Origin: Volvox africanus
Taxonomy: Eukaryota; Chlorophyta; Chlorophyceae; Chlamydomonadales; Volvocaceae
Assembly: GCA_030268105.1 (NCBI GenBank)
Contig: BSDZ01000080.1
Coordinates: 2,335,001 to 2,399,000, forward strand
Direction of reading: 5' to 3'
Length of the DNA stretch: 64,000 nt
Part shown: positions 1 through 11,437 of the stretch, piece after piece
Layout: each line of letters starts with the position of its first letter
How positions within the stretch are numbered: position 1 is the stretch's first letter
Notes under the pieces: model-generated
Told to the model about the DNA's origin: nothing
What the model saw: only the letters and a program-made list of their open reading frames with translations
Databases searched by the model: none
Position numbers and translations under genes: made by a program

Positions 1-1
1 T

Positions 2-130
2 CCAAAGAAGAAGCGGCCAAGGGCGACTAAAACGGCTGCACCGGCGGTGAAGAAGGCCTCCAAGGGACCTGCAGCTAAGGGAGGCCCAATGCAGTCCGCA
101 GGACCACGTGGCCGTAAAGCCAAGGCTTAA
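2..130 (+). CDS. 3' terminal exon of a lysine/alanine-rich protein (partial)
   Basis: The window opens inside an exon that is open in one frame and stops at TAA (128-130). The 42 visible residues are almost entirely Lys, Ala, Pro, Gly and Arg, beginning PKKKRPRA and ending GRKAKA. The first stretch has the form of a classical monopartite nuclear localisation signal (PKKKR). Such tails occur on histone-like, ribosomal, RNA-helicase and other nuclear or nucleolar proteins, so the family cannot be named from this fragment. The exon start lies outside the window or at its edge. No TGTAA motif was seen close downstream, so the 3' UTR end is unknown. Reading frame: clear. Function: unknown. Confidence 0.6.
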   Translation, partial: PKKKRPRATKTAAPAVKKASKGPAAKGGPMQSAGPRGRKAKA

Positions 131-690
131 GCAATAGGCAGCATGCACTTGGTTCGGGACTTCCTTGGGCGACGTAACGGTGGCTGAAGAATATAGCCCC
201 GGATCTCACAAGGGCATATGGGAAGCAAAACAACTTGGCAACCGCGGACCCAAACCGAGAGCTATAGCTTACACAATAACATTCCGTACCAATCTTCACC
301 ACGCTGACGCATGGGTTTGATTGCTGCCCTGAACTGTGAGCAGCCGCGAGCTTTAATTGAAATCCTTGACTCGAGACGGGATGAAGTCTGTGTTTTATCT
401 GTTGGCTAAGTCGGACTTCTTGGCGGTAACGCCGCTGCGCGCCGTTCATTCTGAATTCTGTCCGCTTTAGGTACGGTCCAGGTTCGACCCGATGAGGTAG
501 ACAGAGGGCAACTTGGTGAAGCGCTGCAACATAACATTTCCCCGCGGGTGCTTTCCAGGCTCAGGATAGCGCCCCTCAGCCGGTAACAGGGCACTGTAGT
601 GGTGCATGTAGTGATGCAGCTCACCAAATACAATAGAGCATAACTTTACGCGATCCATAGCATCTTTGCTCTTGTTTCACAACTTTCACG

Positions 691-766
691 ATGGCGACAC
701 ACACACACACACAAAGATTATATAACATTATACAATGCGTGTGTATGTGTATGTGTTTGTGTATAC
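691..766. repeat. CA/TG microsatellites
   Basis: A short (CA)n run at about 695-711 is followed by a TG-rich run (GTGTGTATGTGTATGTGTTTGTG) near 738-765. They lie between the 3' end of the first gene and the 3' end of the pseudouridine synthase gene. ORFs crossing this stretch are repeat-derived. Confidence 0.7.
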
Positions 767-883
767 GAAATGATATATGCGGAACCGGAAACAAAAGACT
801 GGTATTTGCTGGTATTTATGGCACGACCATCACCACCACCACCAACTACGGATCTCAACAAACGCCACCGGGGTCCGTTCCCA

Positions 884-888
884 TTACA
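884..888 (-). terminator. Candidate TGTAA polyadenylation signal for the pseudouridine synthase gene
   Basis: The minus strand carries TGTAA about 265 bases downstream of the stop codon at 1154. TGTAA is the usual polyadenylation signal of chlamydomonadalean algae, and the spacing suits their 3' UTRs. The motif is short, so chance occurrence is possible. Confidence 0.4.
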
Positions 889-1153
889 GCAGCGTCTTCG
901 ATCCAGTAACTCAGACCCCCCTTTCCCAACACCCGCCAACAAATAATGACCCAACACGCAAGGCTCGGGGCAGCACGCAGCACTTGAGACATGCCAGGCA
1001 TGGGCATATCACGCATGTCTGTATGCGAAATTCACGCGAATTCAAGGCCCAGATCAGATACCTTCATCACCATCATCGTCGCTGGCCGGTTAGCCCATCT
1101 GTCCGTCCGTAAGTTTGTCAGTCGCGAGAACATCGCGAGAACGTGGCCTACAG

Positions 1154-4100
1154 TCATCCTACACTCGGCATTGGCCAGCCTGCCGCCTCAATCAGCTGCC
1201 GAATATACCGCGGTAATGGCGCCACCGCCGCCACTGCCGCCTTTCCCGGCCGCTTTATTACAAGCTCCCGCGAGTGCAACAGCACCGGCGGCGGTAGCGG
1301 ATCCACTTCGCCTGCGGCTTCGTGGCTGCGCCGAACGACCCGTGGGTCATCGCCCAGCAGGGCCCACCACTCAGGTGGCAAGCGGTCTCGTAACATCAGT
1401 CGTGGCGGCAGGCCACGGTAGCCGTAGCGCTCATCACCAATGATGGGGGCTCCCAACTTACGAGCGCAATGAACACGAAGCTGGTGGCGTCGGCCTTCGA
1501 CACAGGGAATGGAGGAAGTGCAAACAGAGGGACACTCGTGGCAGTGCCGGCACATGGCGGTTTCGGAGGAACCAGCTGAAAAACCTTCAACCAATGGCCC
1601 AGTCAATTAATCTCTCTGGATGGTAGAATGGCATGCAGACGGGGACTACCGGAACACACAGACGGCCACTGCAGGACAGAGAGAGACATACATGCACATA
1701 CACACAGAGAGAAGGGGGGAGAGAGAGAGGCAGGTAGAAAGAGGGAGGCACGCATGCGGGTTTCGCCTGACATCTCAGGGTAACAAGAGCTGCTGCAACC
1801 CCACCACTCGGAAGACCCCACCCGTCCCAACACGCAGATTTCCTGTCCTACCTGTTTCCGGTGTGAGCTCCACCCAGCTGACGCCGCAGCCTGTGGCCTT
1901 GACGCGATAGGCGGTTACAGCGGGGCAGGCAACACCATCCACCACCACCGGTAGGCTGGGAGTGTGGCGGGGACGTTGGGGCGATAGGACGTTAGGGCGG
2001 TATGCGGAGGGGGTGCAGCAGGAGTTAACGAATGAGCGATTATAAGATACACTGAGGTGTGCGCGGGGCGCGGAAATGTGTACTTGGATATGGGCGCGAT
2101 GGAATGACGACATGTCGTAAGGGTTTTGCAGCGCAGGAGTTCGACATCCCACTTCATGAAGATGGGGAAAGAAGCGAGTAATGTGATGACTATCGTGGAG
2201 CAATTTGACAACTGATATGAGCAAGGGAAACTGCCCCTTTCCCCCTCGTGAACGCGCTGTCGTGTCCTTCTACGCCCAAACCGGTAACTGCAGCACACCG
2301 TCGTCGGTCCGGTCATAGACCCCACGAAAATCCACGATCCGGAAAGGCCCCTACCCATACGATTAACTCCAACGGAAATCCTAACAGACTTACACACACA
2401 CACACAAACCTGATACGACCGCTCTGGCGCGGCTGTAGCTCTCCCGCCAAAAAGGCCCAATACGTACGATGGATGGATGGACGCTCCTCGGTACGGCGAT
2501 GGGCCTCTCGCTGGCTGGTACGTGCACCTCCTTGAAGGCCACCTCCCAACCCTGCATCGTTGCCGTCACCTTCTTCGGCCCTCACCTCTATATCCTCTTC
2601 GCCCTTCCTCCCAGCTGCCAAGGCCTGAAGCAGGAGGCAGGGAGACAGGCAGGCAGAGGGGCACGGCGTCAGGGCGTCAGGGAGGCAGGCAGGGAGGCAG
2701 GGGCGCAGAGAGACGTCAGGTCGCATCATCCCCCAAAAAGTGGTCGCGGTCTCGTGACAGCCTTACTTAGGCTCGTCACCTCAAATCCAAAATCCCGCTG
2801 CAGCTCGCCATACTTGGACATATGAGGTTATGTGACAAGTGGCTCGCTCCGCCCGCAACAAATGTTATCAGGTGCCGTTACTTTCTGTCACCAAGATGAG
2901 TTGCAATCCTCCACGCGGCACAAAAGCGGTGTCATTGCTTTGAGTGTGGCCTCCGCCCTCCTCGCCTGATCTGCTTTGTCTCTGAAGGCCGCGCACAGCC
3001 AGGTGGCAGCGTCTGCGTTTCGAGCCACCACCATGACTCCACTGGCCGCTTGATCCAGTCTGTGGACCAGTCTGAGGGACGGAGGTCACGTGCTTCAGGA
3101 CGGAGCCACGTCAGTCGACCCAAATGCAATGATGACCAAACCAGGCAGGCGTTATGACAGGCCTGACAATAATCAGAGACCAGACAGGCCTTATGACAGG
3201 CCTTATGTAGGTGATGTAAGCGGGACTGAAAGAGAAAAGTCCACCTCACATCAATCATCGAACCGGTGTTTGACACGAGCCAAACTTGACGGATGTGAGG
3301 ACCTGGAGATTGGGTAAGGGGATAGGGACACGAGGCGAGAGACTGCGATGCGATGGAGGAGGAAAATGTAAAACACATCGTGCCGCATGTCTGCATGTGG
3401 TAGTGGTGAATACGAGGCGCGCACCGAGGGAATAGAGGCATACCATCCTGCCTCCTATAGCATTGTTACAGAATCACGCTTTTACGGCTTTGTCGAATCC
3501 CTACTACCTGGGCTCGTCCGCCTCGCCGTAACGCAGCCCATGGTGCATCACGTCATCCAGCGTCAAGGGCACCGGAGGCCGCATTCCGCCACCAGCTGAT
3601 CGTCCGCGAGATCCCCAGCTGCGGTTCGTCTCGTCCCCTGCCGCCCTGCCGTGCACTCGCACTCCGGCGGGCTTGTTCAACAACAAGAGACCGGGATGGA
3701 CCGCCAGCACCCACCGCCGAACCCGTTCCGGCGTCAATACCAGACCCTGCTGCTGTGGCTGTCCATGCAGGTTCCGCAGCTGTGGTGGCAGTGCGGCCTG
3801 CGCTGTGAATTCAGTGACGGGTCTGGCAGTGCCTGCGGCTGCTGCCGTCCACCCTGTCGCTTCTCCTTTCTCTGCTGCAACATCCCTCCCACTGCCCGGC
3901 CCTGGTCCAGCCGCCGCATGAGAGAGCTGCCGGACGCTGTCCCGCTCATACACTTGAGTACCATCACCACCACCACTACCGCCACCACCGCCGCCGCCGC
4001 TGCCGCCGCCGCCAGCCGCAACAGCGTCGTCTCCGGCAGGGCCGCCGGCATCATCCCCACTGCCGTCGTATGGGTCGGATCTGCGGACGGCTTCGGCAGC

Positions 4101-4277
4101 AATGACGGCTGCCGTGGCCCGCGCTGCTGGATCCCACTTCCTCACGAGCTGCTGCTGCTGTTGCTTTCGGAGTTGCTTGCTCGATACGAGCCAGTTGGGG
4201 AACAGCAGCAAGTCGCCATTCTCTAAGGGCCTTGACGCACTCACTCGTCGAACCTTCTCGCCGTCAAATAGTCGAAT
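1154..4277 (-). CDS. RluA-family RNA pseudouridine synthase
   Basis: Isomerises uridine to pseudouridine in rRNA, tRNA or mRNA. Five in-phase exons can be placed: 4277-3508, 3071-2915, 2624-2410, 1955-1852 and 1494-1154. Exon 1 has an S4-like end (DGEKVRRVSASRPLENGD), a long Gn/Sn/Qn low-complexity insert, then LLLNKPAGVRVHG. The first splice join creates LVHRLDQAASGVMVVAR, the RluA catalytic motif HRLDxxxSG with the catalytic Asp. Exon 3 gives RTYWAFLAGE. Exon 4 gives AVTAYRVK and SWVELTPETG, which joins RRHQLRVH and GAPIIGDERYG in exon 5. These are the ordered signature blocks of the family. No ATG is in frame at the 5' end of exon 1, so at least one upstream exon is missing, and a targeting peptide may be encoded there. 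The exon 2/3 boundaries are the least certain. Organelle targeting is inferred only from plant relatives. Confidence 0.85.
3120..3212. repeat. Imperfect tandem GACAGGCCTTAT-like repeat in an intron
   Basis: The first intron of the pseudouridine synthase gene holds several imperfect copies of a 12-base unit close to GACAGGCCTTAT, including two nearly adjacent copies around 3182-3205. No function is indicated. Confidence 0.5.
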
Positions 4278-4640
4278 CTGGAGTAGGGGCGCAGACCATC
4301 GCGGCAAACAACGGATGGGCTCGGGTTGGGTGCGGGTTGGGTGCGGGGTGATTGTGAGGCACGCTTCGTAAATTGCTGTAGCATGCTGCCCCGCAGCAGG
4401 GCGCAGACATCTGGTTGCAGATTATGCGGGACACCGAAACTTGGGGCGATGCGATGGGACGGCAATATAGACAACATGCATGCCTGTCTCTCTGGTACAG
4501 CCAACCAAATTACAGGAGTACCCCGCAGGTGGGGTCAGTTTTTGAGTGAATACCGCATGGGTAGAAGATGACCGTGAACGCAGGGGTTCAGTTTGTGGGC
4601 GTTATAAACAACATAAGCGTACGTAAAACATAAGAAACAT

Positions 4641-4658
4641 AAAACCCTAAAACCCTAA
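4641..4658. repeat. Short interstitial telomere-like tract
   Basis: The plus strand reads AAAACCCTAAAACCCTAA, a little over two copies of CCCTAAAA, i.e. TTTTAGGG on the other strand. TTTTAGGG is the Chlamydomonas-type telomere repeat. The tract sits upstream of the pseudouridine synthase exons in otherwise AT-rich flanking sequence. Confidence 0.6.
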
Positions 4659-4992
4659 GTAAACATAAAAGAGAAATGCATCGCCTCAGGCCGGAGTCTG
4701 AACCCACTTCCCACCTGACGCTGCCTAAACAGACGATACAATACCGCATGTGGCACATCTGGGCCGCGGCGACGCATCCAGGACATCGCTGCAGGGTGGC
4801 GCCCGGATTGGATTGCGAGTTGCCAAACGGGCGGAGACCTGGGAATCTGGGATTTGGGCTGAAGACAACAAGGCCAGAAAACCTTGGGACCGGGGTACCG
4901 GGATGAGGCATTCGAAGCGACTTGAGGCGTGCGTCCATTCGAAGCGAGCATTAACAGTTCTCTGTGCTTGGACAAGCAACCCCGTCACGTAC

Positions 4993-5082
4993 CCGTAGGC
5001 ACGCCCACGCTCCGTATGAAAGACACAGGCGGTGCTGTTTCAAAGTCGTCCAGGAAGCGCTCCAGCAGCGTCACAGCGCGCA
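4993..5082 (-). CDS. Unassigned coding exon (possible upstream exon)
   Basis: On the minus strand a 90-base open segment lies between a good acceptor (CCTTGCAG) and a donor (G|GTACGTG). It encodes AVTLLERFLDDFETAPP followed by VSFIRSVGVPT, which has protein-like composition and amphipathic spacing. It could be a 5' exon of the pseudouridine synthase gene, whose start is missing. However, it ends in phase 1 while the next placed exon begins in phase 0, so an intermediate exon would be needed. It could also belong to a separate small gene reaching back to about 5600. No family was recognised. Confidence 0.35.
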
Positions 5083-5992
5083 CTGCAAGGCGAGCGGAGT
5101 GGGGAAAAGGGAAAGGTGAACGAAGGTGCTAAGACTAGAACTCCGCATGAGGTTTGGTGAGGGAGGGAAATCTGGTCCCCGTAGGAATGGGGATAAATGG
5201 ATAAATAAACCCGAGAGGCAGGGAGGCCCGGGCGCGTCGTGCAAGCCTATCCGAAATACCCCAGGTCTACATCTGGGTTGTAGCTGACCATTCTCCTAAG
5301 CATTCGCAGTGGTGCTCCCACGGCAGCCCCGGACGTACAAGCTTTTTCTTGGTAGTGAGCAGCTGGCGTCGCCGCAGCCCCAAATGTTGTCTGCTGCCCC
5401 CCTGCCTTGCCAGATTCCGCCTGCTTGGCGTACATACTGCGCCGAGGCCGAGATTCCTTGGTTATTCCGGACAAGGCTCGCCAGTTGTCAGGGTGCGACG
5501 GCAAGGTGCCCAACCAGCCGCTGCTGCTGCAACTTGGCGTCCCCCGGGACGCCACAAAGATTTGCAGCCATAGCTGCGGGGCCCACCACCTCATGTTTGA
5601 TATCCCAGATCACGGGTCGAACTAGTGTGGATTGTGCCTTATTACGGGTTTGGCAGGCGGCTCATTTGGCTGCCCTGTAGGGCGTGCTTACTTATTCTTA
5701 TGACATCAGATAGTATTTTGTTGTAACCGGTTGTAAATTTTACACCATATCGCAACGTCCAGGGAGAATGCCCGCAGGCGAGTTTGACAGTGGGCATCGT
5801 GACAACAGGACGAGATAGTACAATAGTAAGTAGCTGATTTCATAATGTCAGCTGTCCTTCAGCTCAATGTGAGTTTCCGTGCACGGTACTAATAGGAAAT
5901 CTGTAGCGTATCAACCTTGCCGTTTCCGCTGCGCTGGCTTTCAATCAACTTGCAGAAGCAAGCGACAGATTTCGTCGCGCTAATTGAGCTAC

Positions 5993-6544
5993 ATGGCATC
6001 AACTAACCTTTGTTCTAGGATGCTTTTGCTTTCCCGGCTGGCAAGCCATAGCCAAACCTGTTGCTCCACTTTGGGAGTCCTTACGGCACCAGCTGCTCGC
6101 GTGGCGAACCAAATGCGCGACCAAGCTACGTCCATCAAAGCAGGTGGCGATGCAGCGAAGCAAAAGAAGAAAACAGGACCGCGTGAAGGCCCAGTCGAAG
6201 GCAATCCACGCTTACAAGCACTCGTCGAGCTACTCTCATCACCTACGCGACAGCAGATTCCCCTCACGAAGAAGGAGCAGGACGCCCTGGCCGCCCATCA
6301 GCAGCAGGTGGCAGCTGAGGCAAGCGCCTGGAGCTATGGCATGTCGGTCAAGTTCTACCTCCAGCAATCCGCTCTGAAGGCCCTTCCGCCACGCCTGCGC
6401 GAGCTAGCCATGCAGACGGATCACTCGCCGTTTCCCATGAACCGCACTTGCTTGTTTGACTCCCCGCCGGAGTCGTACAGAGATCCAGTGCCCGAAACGA
6501 ACCCGGTTGCGAAGGCTGGAAAGGGGCGAGCTGCACGAGGCTAG
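5993..6544 (+). CDS. Probable mitochondrial large-subunit ribosomal protein mL40
   Basis: A single open exon of 183 codons from ATG at 5993. The N-terminus (MASTNLCSRMLLLSRLASHS) lacks acidic residues and looks like a mitochondrial presequence. A Lys-rich stretch follows, then a C-terminal region with SYGMSVKFYLQQSALKALP, ELAMQ and SPFPMNRTCLFDSPPESY. From memory of the family, mL40 (human MRPL40, yeast Mrpl28 and plant relatives) ends with a helix carrying xxQQxALxxLP, then FPxxRxxxxxTPP; here the last motif is DSPPES. The length fits. If mL40, it would sit in the central protuberance region of the mitoribosome. An intron acceptor-like TTCTAG at 6013-6018 means a shorter start at ATG 6019 is possible. 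Family assignment is by motif memory only. Confidence 0.6.
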   Translation: MASTNLCSRMLLLSRLASHSQTCCSTLGVLTAPAARVANQMRDQATSIKAGGDAAKQKKKTGPREGPVEGNPRLQALVELLSSPTRQQIPLTKKEQDALAAHQQQVAAEASAWSYGMSVKFYLQQSALKALPPRLRELAMQTDHSPFPMNRTCLFDSPPESYRDPVPETNPVAKAGKGRAARG

Positions 6545-6683
6545 AACAGGCAGGAACCTCTCGCGGACGGTGCGTATCAAGCAGATACCATAAAACTATT
6601 ATATCATTCCTACTGATGCTATTGTGTGCTTGGTGGGACACATTGACATGGGCAGGTAGCCAGGGTAGGGACGTAGACTGTAC

Positions 6684-6688
6684 TGTAA
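6684..6688 (+). terminator. Candidate TGTAA polyadenylation signal for the mL40 gene
   Basis: TGTAA lies about 140 bases after the stop codon at 6544 on the same strand, a normal distance for a green-algal 3' end. It supports the gene ending here as a single-exon coding region. Confidence 0.5.
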
Positions 6689-8840
6689 ATTCTGGATTTT
6701 TAGAGCACATGGACGCGCGTAGATTTATAGTGAGGGGAGACAGATGAGGTGTCGTCCCCAGGGCCAGCACGTCAACAGGGACGTGCGAATGTGGAAATGT
6801 AACCAGAGTGGGGTCCCAGTGCGAGATTAACAGCAAGAGAATATATAGGGGGAACCCGGGCCAGTTTGCGGGCCCATGTGTCAACGGCCAACTGACCTGC
6901 CAACAACTCCGTTAAGAGCTTAAGACTGACAGCGTCAAAAGGGATAAACATATAAAAGACACACCTCAAAACAGAAAGCTAAATATCATCTAAACTCCAC
7001 CACTTGGCCCACAGTACATCATTACGTATGACAATTCTAACCACCAAGCTGCACCAGATCCCTTGTATGCTCACCTAAGAGCGACCCCCATACCATTCGT
7101 CTCATCTCAACCGCCTAACCGCGGGCTGACTTCCTCGCCAACACCGTAGCGACGCCCGTCAACCCACAAAGGTTGGAGGAGAGGCAAATAAAGAGGCATA
7201 CAGGGCAGTCCCTATCCCCTATTGGCATTGTTATGAGGCCGCATGTACGTAGCTACGTCCTAACATCTTGGTAGAGCCCCTTGGAATATCTAACCCTCAC
7301 AAATGTCGTATTGGATACGATGAGCGACAGCCATGGGTACAAGAATATCGGGACACGAGCTTGTGCACATATCGAGGTGCATATCGAGGTGCACTGAGAG
7401 TTGTGTATACTACGACATGCTTTATACTGTATCATTATCCGTCCGCCGTACCATGAGGAGTGCATGCAAGGCGAAACCAACAAAAAAACAGCACGGGGAG
7501 GGGGGAGGCGGAGAAGGCTCCCGGCATGAGTACCCCCATATAAAATACCTCGGCCGTCCTCCACCGGTCATTGTCATATTTCCAACTTCACCACTTCTCC
7601 CAAAATGATATTGCTATTGCTCGACTGTCCCCCCTACCTACTTATGTAATGGGCCCTATTCGCTATCTTCGACCTATAACGCATATATGAGATGTATTAG
7701 GTAGGCGTACAACCTAGCCGCATTGGGCGAACGATGTTCCACCTGTTTTTAGGGCTATTGATAAATTCTACACTAGCGGCCAGAGTGTGCACATCTTGAT
7801 AAACACACCAGGAATGGGGAACGCTCACATCACTGGTAGGTACCGACAGACCTGTGGCCAAACGGGCGCTTTGCATTCCGCACAACTGAACTGCTCTAGT
7901 CTCAGCTTTTGCACGCCTCATGCACTCCGCCATCGAGCGTAGTAACGCCAGCCGTAGTTGCGCCCGGAGTGAGTTTCAATCAGGTAAAGCTTGCCGAGAC
8001 GAAGGCGCTACCCGTCATCCCACGGTGGTGATACCAATCGGATGGGAGTATTAAGCGACCTGGAAGAAAGCAAAGGAAGAAGCGCAATGTCAACAAGAGA
8101 GGATTATAGGTGGGGCAACCGCCTGCACCTCGGCGTCCCCTCGGCGTCATCACGTCTCGAACAGCCAAGCGCCAGAGATCCTAAAAGCGCCATCAATCCT
8201 TGAGGTTAGGAAATCACGTTACCGACACTGCTACTACAGAAACCGTGTTGCTGCTGCCGGAATGCCACGCACTGCAAGGGAACTAGCAATTGGGGATTCT
8301 CTATTGGGTTCTCAACCTAGGTTCTAATGTCGCATAGACGAAGCCCTATTGAGCTTATATCGCTCATTATCTGACTTCTTTCTGGATTGCAAGGGCTCTG
8401 AGTAAAGCCCGACTGAGGCCATGCCATGGTGAATGTCCTGAGGGTGGCTCTGGCCCGCCACTGACATGACATGAGGACAGCAGGCACCAATCCGAGAATC
8501 CCATGCAAATTCATTCCTTGTTCTCCCACTCGCTACGTGGATACGCCGAATTGCTCCGGCCGATGGCCGGGGCTTTTCCTTGGCCTTGCATGAGGATCAG
8601 GGGGGGCCGGTGAAAGCCTTTCCGCATCTTGAATATCCTCAAGTGCTCAGGCGGCAACTGGTATTTGACATTAGACTTTACGAGCCAGTTCAAGCACACA
8701 CTTAGTAGCTTTTTAGGACGTTCTAACCGGGGCGAATGCACCTTAGGACGGATTATAACCACATAGCTTTAATTTTGTTGACACTCACACGCACATACTC
8801 ACACGGCACCCTACGGCGGAGGGACATTAAACTCTTCCTT
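6689..8840. other. Stretch without a recognised gene
   Basis: No reading frame here shows a family motif, and none is flanked by convincing splice sites that keep frame over several exons. A small direct repeat (CATATCGAGGTG twice) lies at about 7367-7391. A minus-strand ORF at 8511-8762 contains LLSVCLNWLVKSNVKY and could be an extra 3' exon of the RecA-like gene that ends at 8841, but no splice join was found. The rest may be 3' UTR and intergenic DNA. Confidence 0.4.
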
Positions 8841-11164
8841 TTACGCATACGGGTCGAGAAGCCGCGCCAACCCCCAGATGCCCCACCATGTACACAGCCG
8901 GTCGCCATCCTCCCCGGTGGGCAGGCTCTTGGAAAGCACTGCGCGCAGGCAGCGGACCGGACCCTGTCCGCCTGGAGCTCCGGCCGGCCCGACCGCGCCC
9001 GGCACCGCTGCGGTGGTCTCGCCTCCGGACTCCGGTGTGACATGCAACGTGGCGGCGGCGTGGCGCAGGATGGCCCGACGGGCCCAGCGGCTGCGGCCGC
9101 CGCCGTCGGCACCCAGGCCGGCGGCTGAGGCAGCCTGCGAGTCAGGAGACGCGGACACGACGGAGACGCACAGCATCGTGGAGGCAGGTCATCCTAGGGG
9201 TAGCAGCAGCGGAGGGCCCGGAACGGGAAGAGTCCTAAACCCTATCCATGCTCAGGCGCTCACCCGCCCCACGCGACGGGGTTGCTGAGGCCGTTACCCC
9301 AGGCCTGCTGCTTTCCTTTAGGAAGCCCTATCCTGCCATTCTAGTGCTTACCTGCGATCTATTGTACCTCTTCTACATCACAAAAACCCGCAACTCTCCA
9401 CACCACGGCGTCCGCTGCTTTTACACCTAATGACATTTCACACGCATACCATGCATACTACCGTCTCCTCGCCACCCCGCACCTCCGTGACGATCGCCGT
9501 TCCTCTCCACCCGACAAGGCCCTATGACCGGACCCATGGTTTGTCCTAACCCACAGCCTCACCCGGGCTCGCTCTCGCCACGCGTAGGAGTTGAGCAACA
9601 AGGTGGTGGTCCGCAGGTCGGGACCGCAGCTTGCCGCTAGCTCCCCGAGGGTCTCCTCTATCAACAGTGGCAGCACGTTGAGGAGGAACTGCAGAGGTTG
9701 ATAGGACACGCGTGAATGCCATGCAATGAAAACAGCGGACATACCTTTTGAAGCCGAAGCGGGAATAGGCGGGACACGTAGGAGGATCGCTGGAAAGAGG
9801 TGCCAAAGCGCCTCACCTTGAGGTTGAGGACAGCGGAGCCGCCGCCGGGTGATGGTATAGCTGGATGGCAAAAGCCGGCATCCGTAGGAACCCCAGCTGA
9901 GCCCTGATAGAGATGATCGTGCTGGTAGTGGTAGTGGTGGTGGTAGTGATGATGATAATGAGGATGAGGATGATGAGCCTGCATTAATGCTGCTGGCGCT
10001 GCGGTGCCCTCCAATACTGCTGCTCCTAGCTTCCCAACGAGATCCTCCGCCGCCACTACCCTGGAACGTGTCCCTGTCGCCTCTGATCCTGTGCGCGTTT
10101 TTGTTGTTGTTGTTGCTGCTGCTGCTCCCCTTGCTGCAGCAGCTGCAGGCACGGCCGGTAGTGCCTGAGGATGAGCTGCAGGGTCCGGCGGTATGGCCCA
10201 ACTGGTCGGCGGTGGCGCCAGCCCCGCGACATGATCCAGCACCACCATAGTGTATGTTTGCTGCCGCACCAGCCGAAGTAACTCCTGAAGAGCCGATTTT
10301 GAGTCTGCGGCGATGCTGATGACACGCTGCTGGAGACTCATGTTGGGTACCTGGTTTACAACATGGAAACGGCGTCCGGAAAACAGCCAGTGGAAAATAT
10401 ATTCACCCTTGATTGCTTGGCTACTTGCGGCTAGTTGGTACACGTGCCTCGCGCGTCCTGAGTCACGCGTTATGTGACGCAAATGCCACGTGTGTATCGG
10501 GACATCCTTTCCTAGGACGCAACGCACATGCGCTAGCCATCAAAAGTCCCACCTCGCGTAGAACGGCGTTGCTGAAACCAACTGCCTGTGGGCCAACTGC
10601 CATCCACAGAACCGATCCGGTCCTGGCCTCCGCGAGCGCCATCTGTGCTGCCACGTCGCGGCAAAGTTGGCCAGGGCTGCAAACCTGGAGGATAGGGGTT
10701 CAAAGGGGTGCCTTGGAGCGGAGGATTCCCCCTTATGTTTGAACTTAAGACATCTGCACGGCTAACGTTTTGCAGGCTAGGGCTTGGATTTTCCGTACCT
10801 CTATAATCCCGCCGCGGCATACCCCAGCCGGCGAGTTGGCAGGTAGACCCGGCCACGTCATTTGACTCCCCGGTCTCACACTACACAGAGGGTGAGCGTG
10901 AAAGTGTGAAGACGCCTGAACTCATCCCTTGACCAATGTCCGCGCAAGTCCTGTTGAACACGCTTACCGGTCTTTGCCACTTAATGATGTGTGAGTAGCA
11001 AGAGTATGTCCAAGTTGTACAGCATTTGGAATCCCATGTTTCCGATAAATCAACTTGTTTGCCTGCTCCCGCCTTTTCTCCCAGTCGGTTGACAAAGCAT
11101 GGCCTTTGCCTGTCAGCGGCATCATTCTCCGTGCAATTTGAATCAAACGCCGCTGCCGGGCCAT
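8841..11164 (-). CDS. RecA-like core protein without a canonical Walker A motif (454 aa)
   Basis: Six exons join in phase: 11164-10968, 10880-10799, 10684-10553, 10350-9817, 9688-9563 and 9134-8841. The protein follows bacterial RecA in order. There is an N-terminal helix region (KLIYRKHGIPNAVQLGH), GGIIE at 89-93 where RecA has GRIVEI, VLWMAVG at the next strand, and RVISIAADSKSALQELLRLV before Walker B MVVLDHVAGL (171-180). Then come FLLNVLPLL and TTTLLLNSY (342-350, the VIFINQ strand), and AILRHAAATLHV (378-389, where RecA has LKFYASVRLDI). Where the P-loop GPESSGKT should follow GGIIE there is only VCSPGQLCRDV; the Lys-Thr pair is absent. A His/Tyr-rich insert follows Walker B. The N-terminus MARQRRLIQIARRMM is basic, suggesting organelle import. 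Likely a non-ATP-binding RecA paralogue in organellar DNA recombination. The fold is strongly supported; the role is inferred. Confidence 0.7.
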
Positions 11165-11437
11165 GAGCTGCCCTGCTTCTCGGTAGCAGCGAGGCGCAAG
11201 GCAGCCGCAAGGAATGGTAAGTTCGGCTCATGCTGCCGCCTCTGGCAGAGGCGGGTCGATGAATTAAAGCGAAACTTCATATGACGTAAAGTATTTTTTC
11301 CAGCTCGCGATGGGCATAGTCACTGGTTTGTTTTCGACAACTGATGTAACGTACGCGGAATACGGAGGAACCCAACGCCCACAGGCCCGACATACGCAAA
11401 GAACAGGGTCATAGCTGCCATCTTCTATCTCTTCAAT
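11165..11437. promoter_or_regulatory. Shared upstream region of the two divergent RecA-like genes
   Basis: About 270 bases separate the proposed start codons of the minus-strand and plus-strand RecA-like genes. If both starts are right, this segment must hold both 5' UTRs and a bidirectional promoter, which would couple their expression. No TATA box or named element was recognised. Further 5' exons for either gene would enlarge it. Confidence 0.4.
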
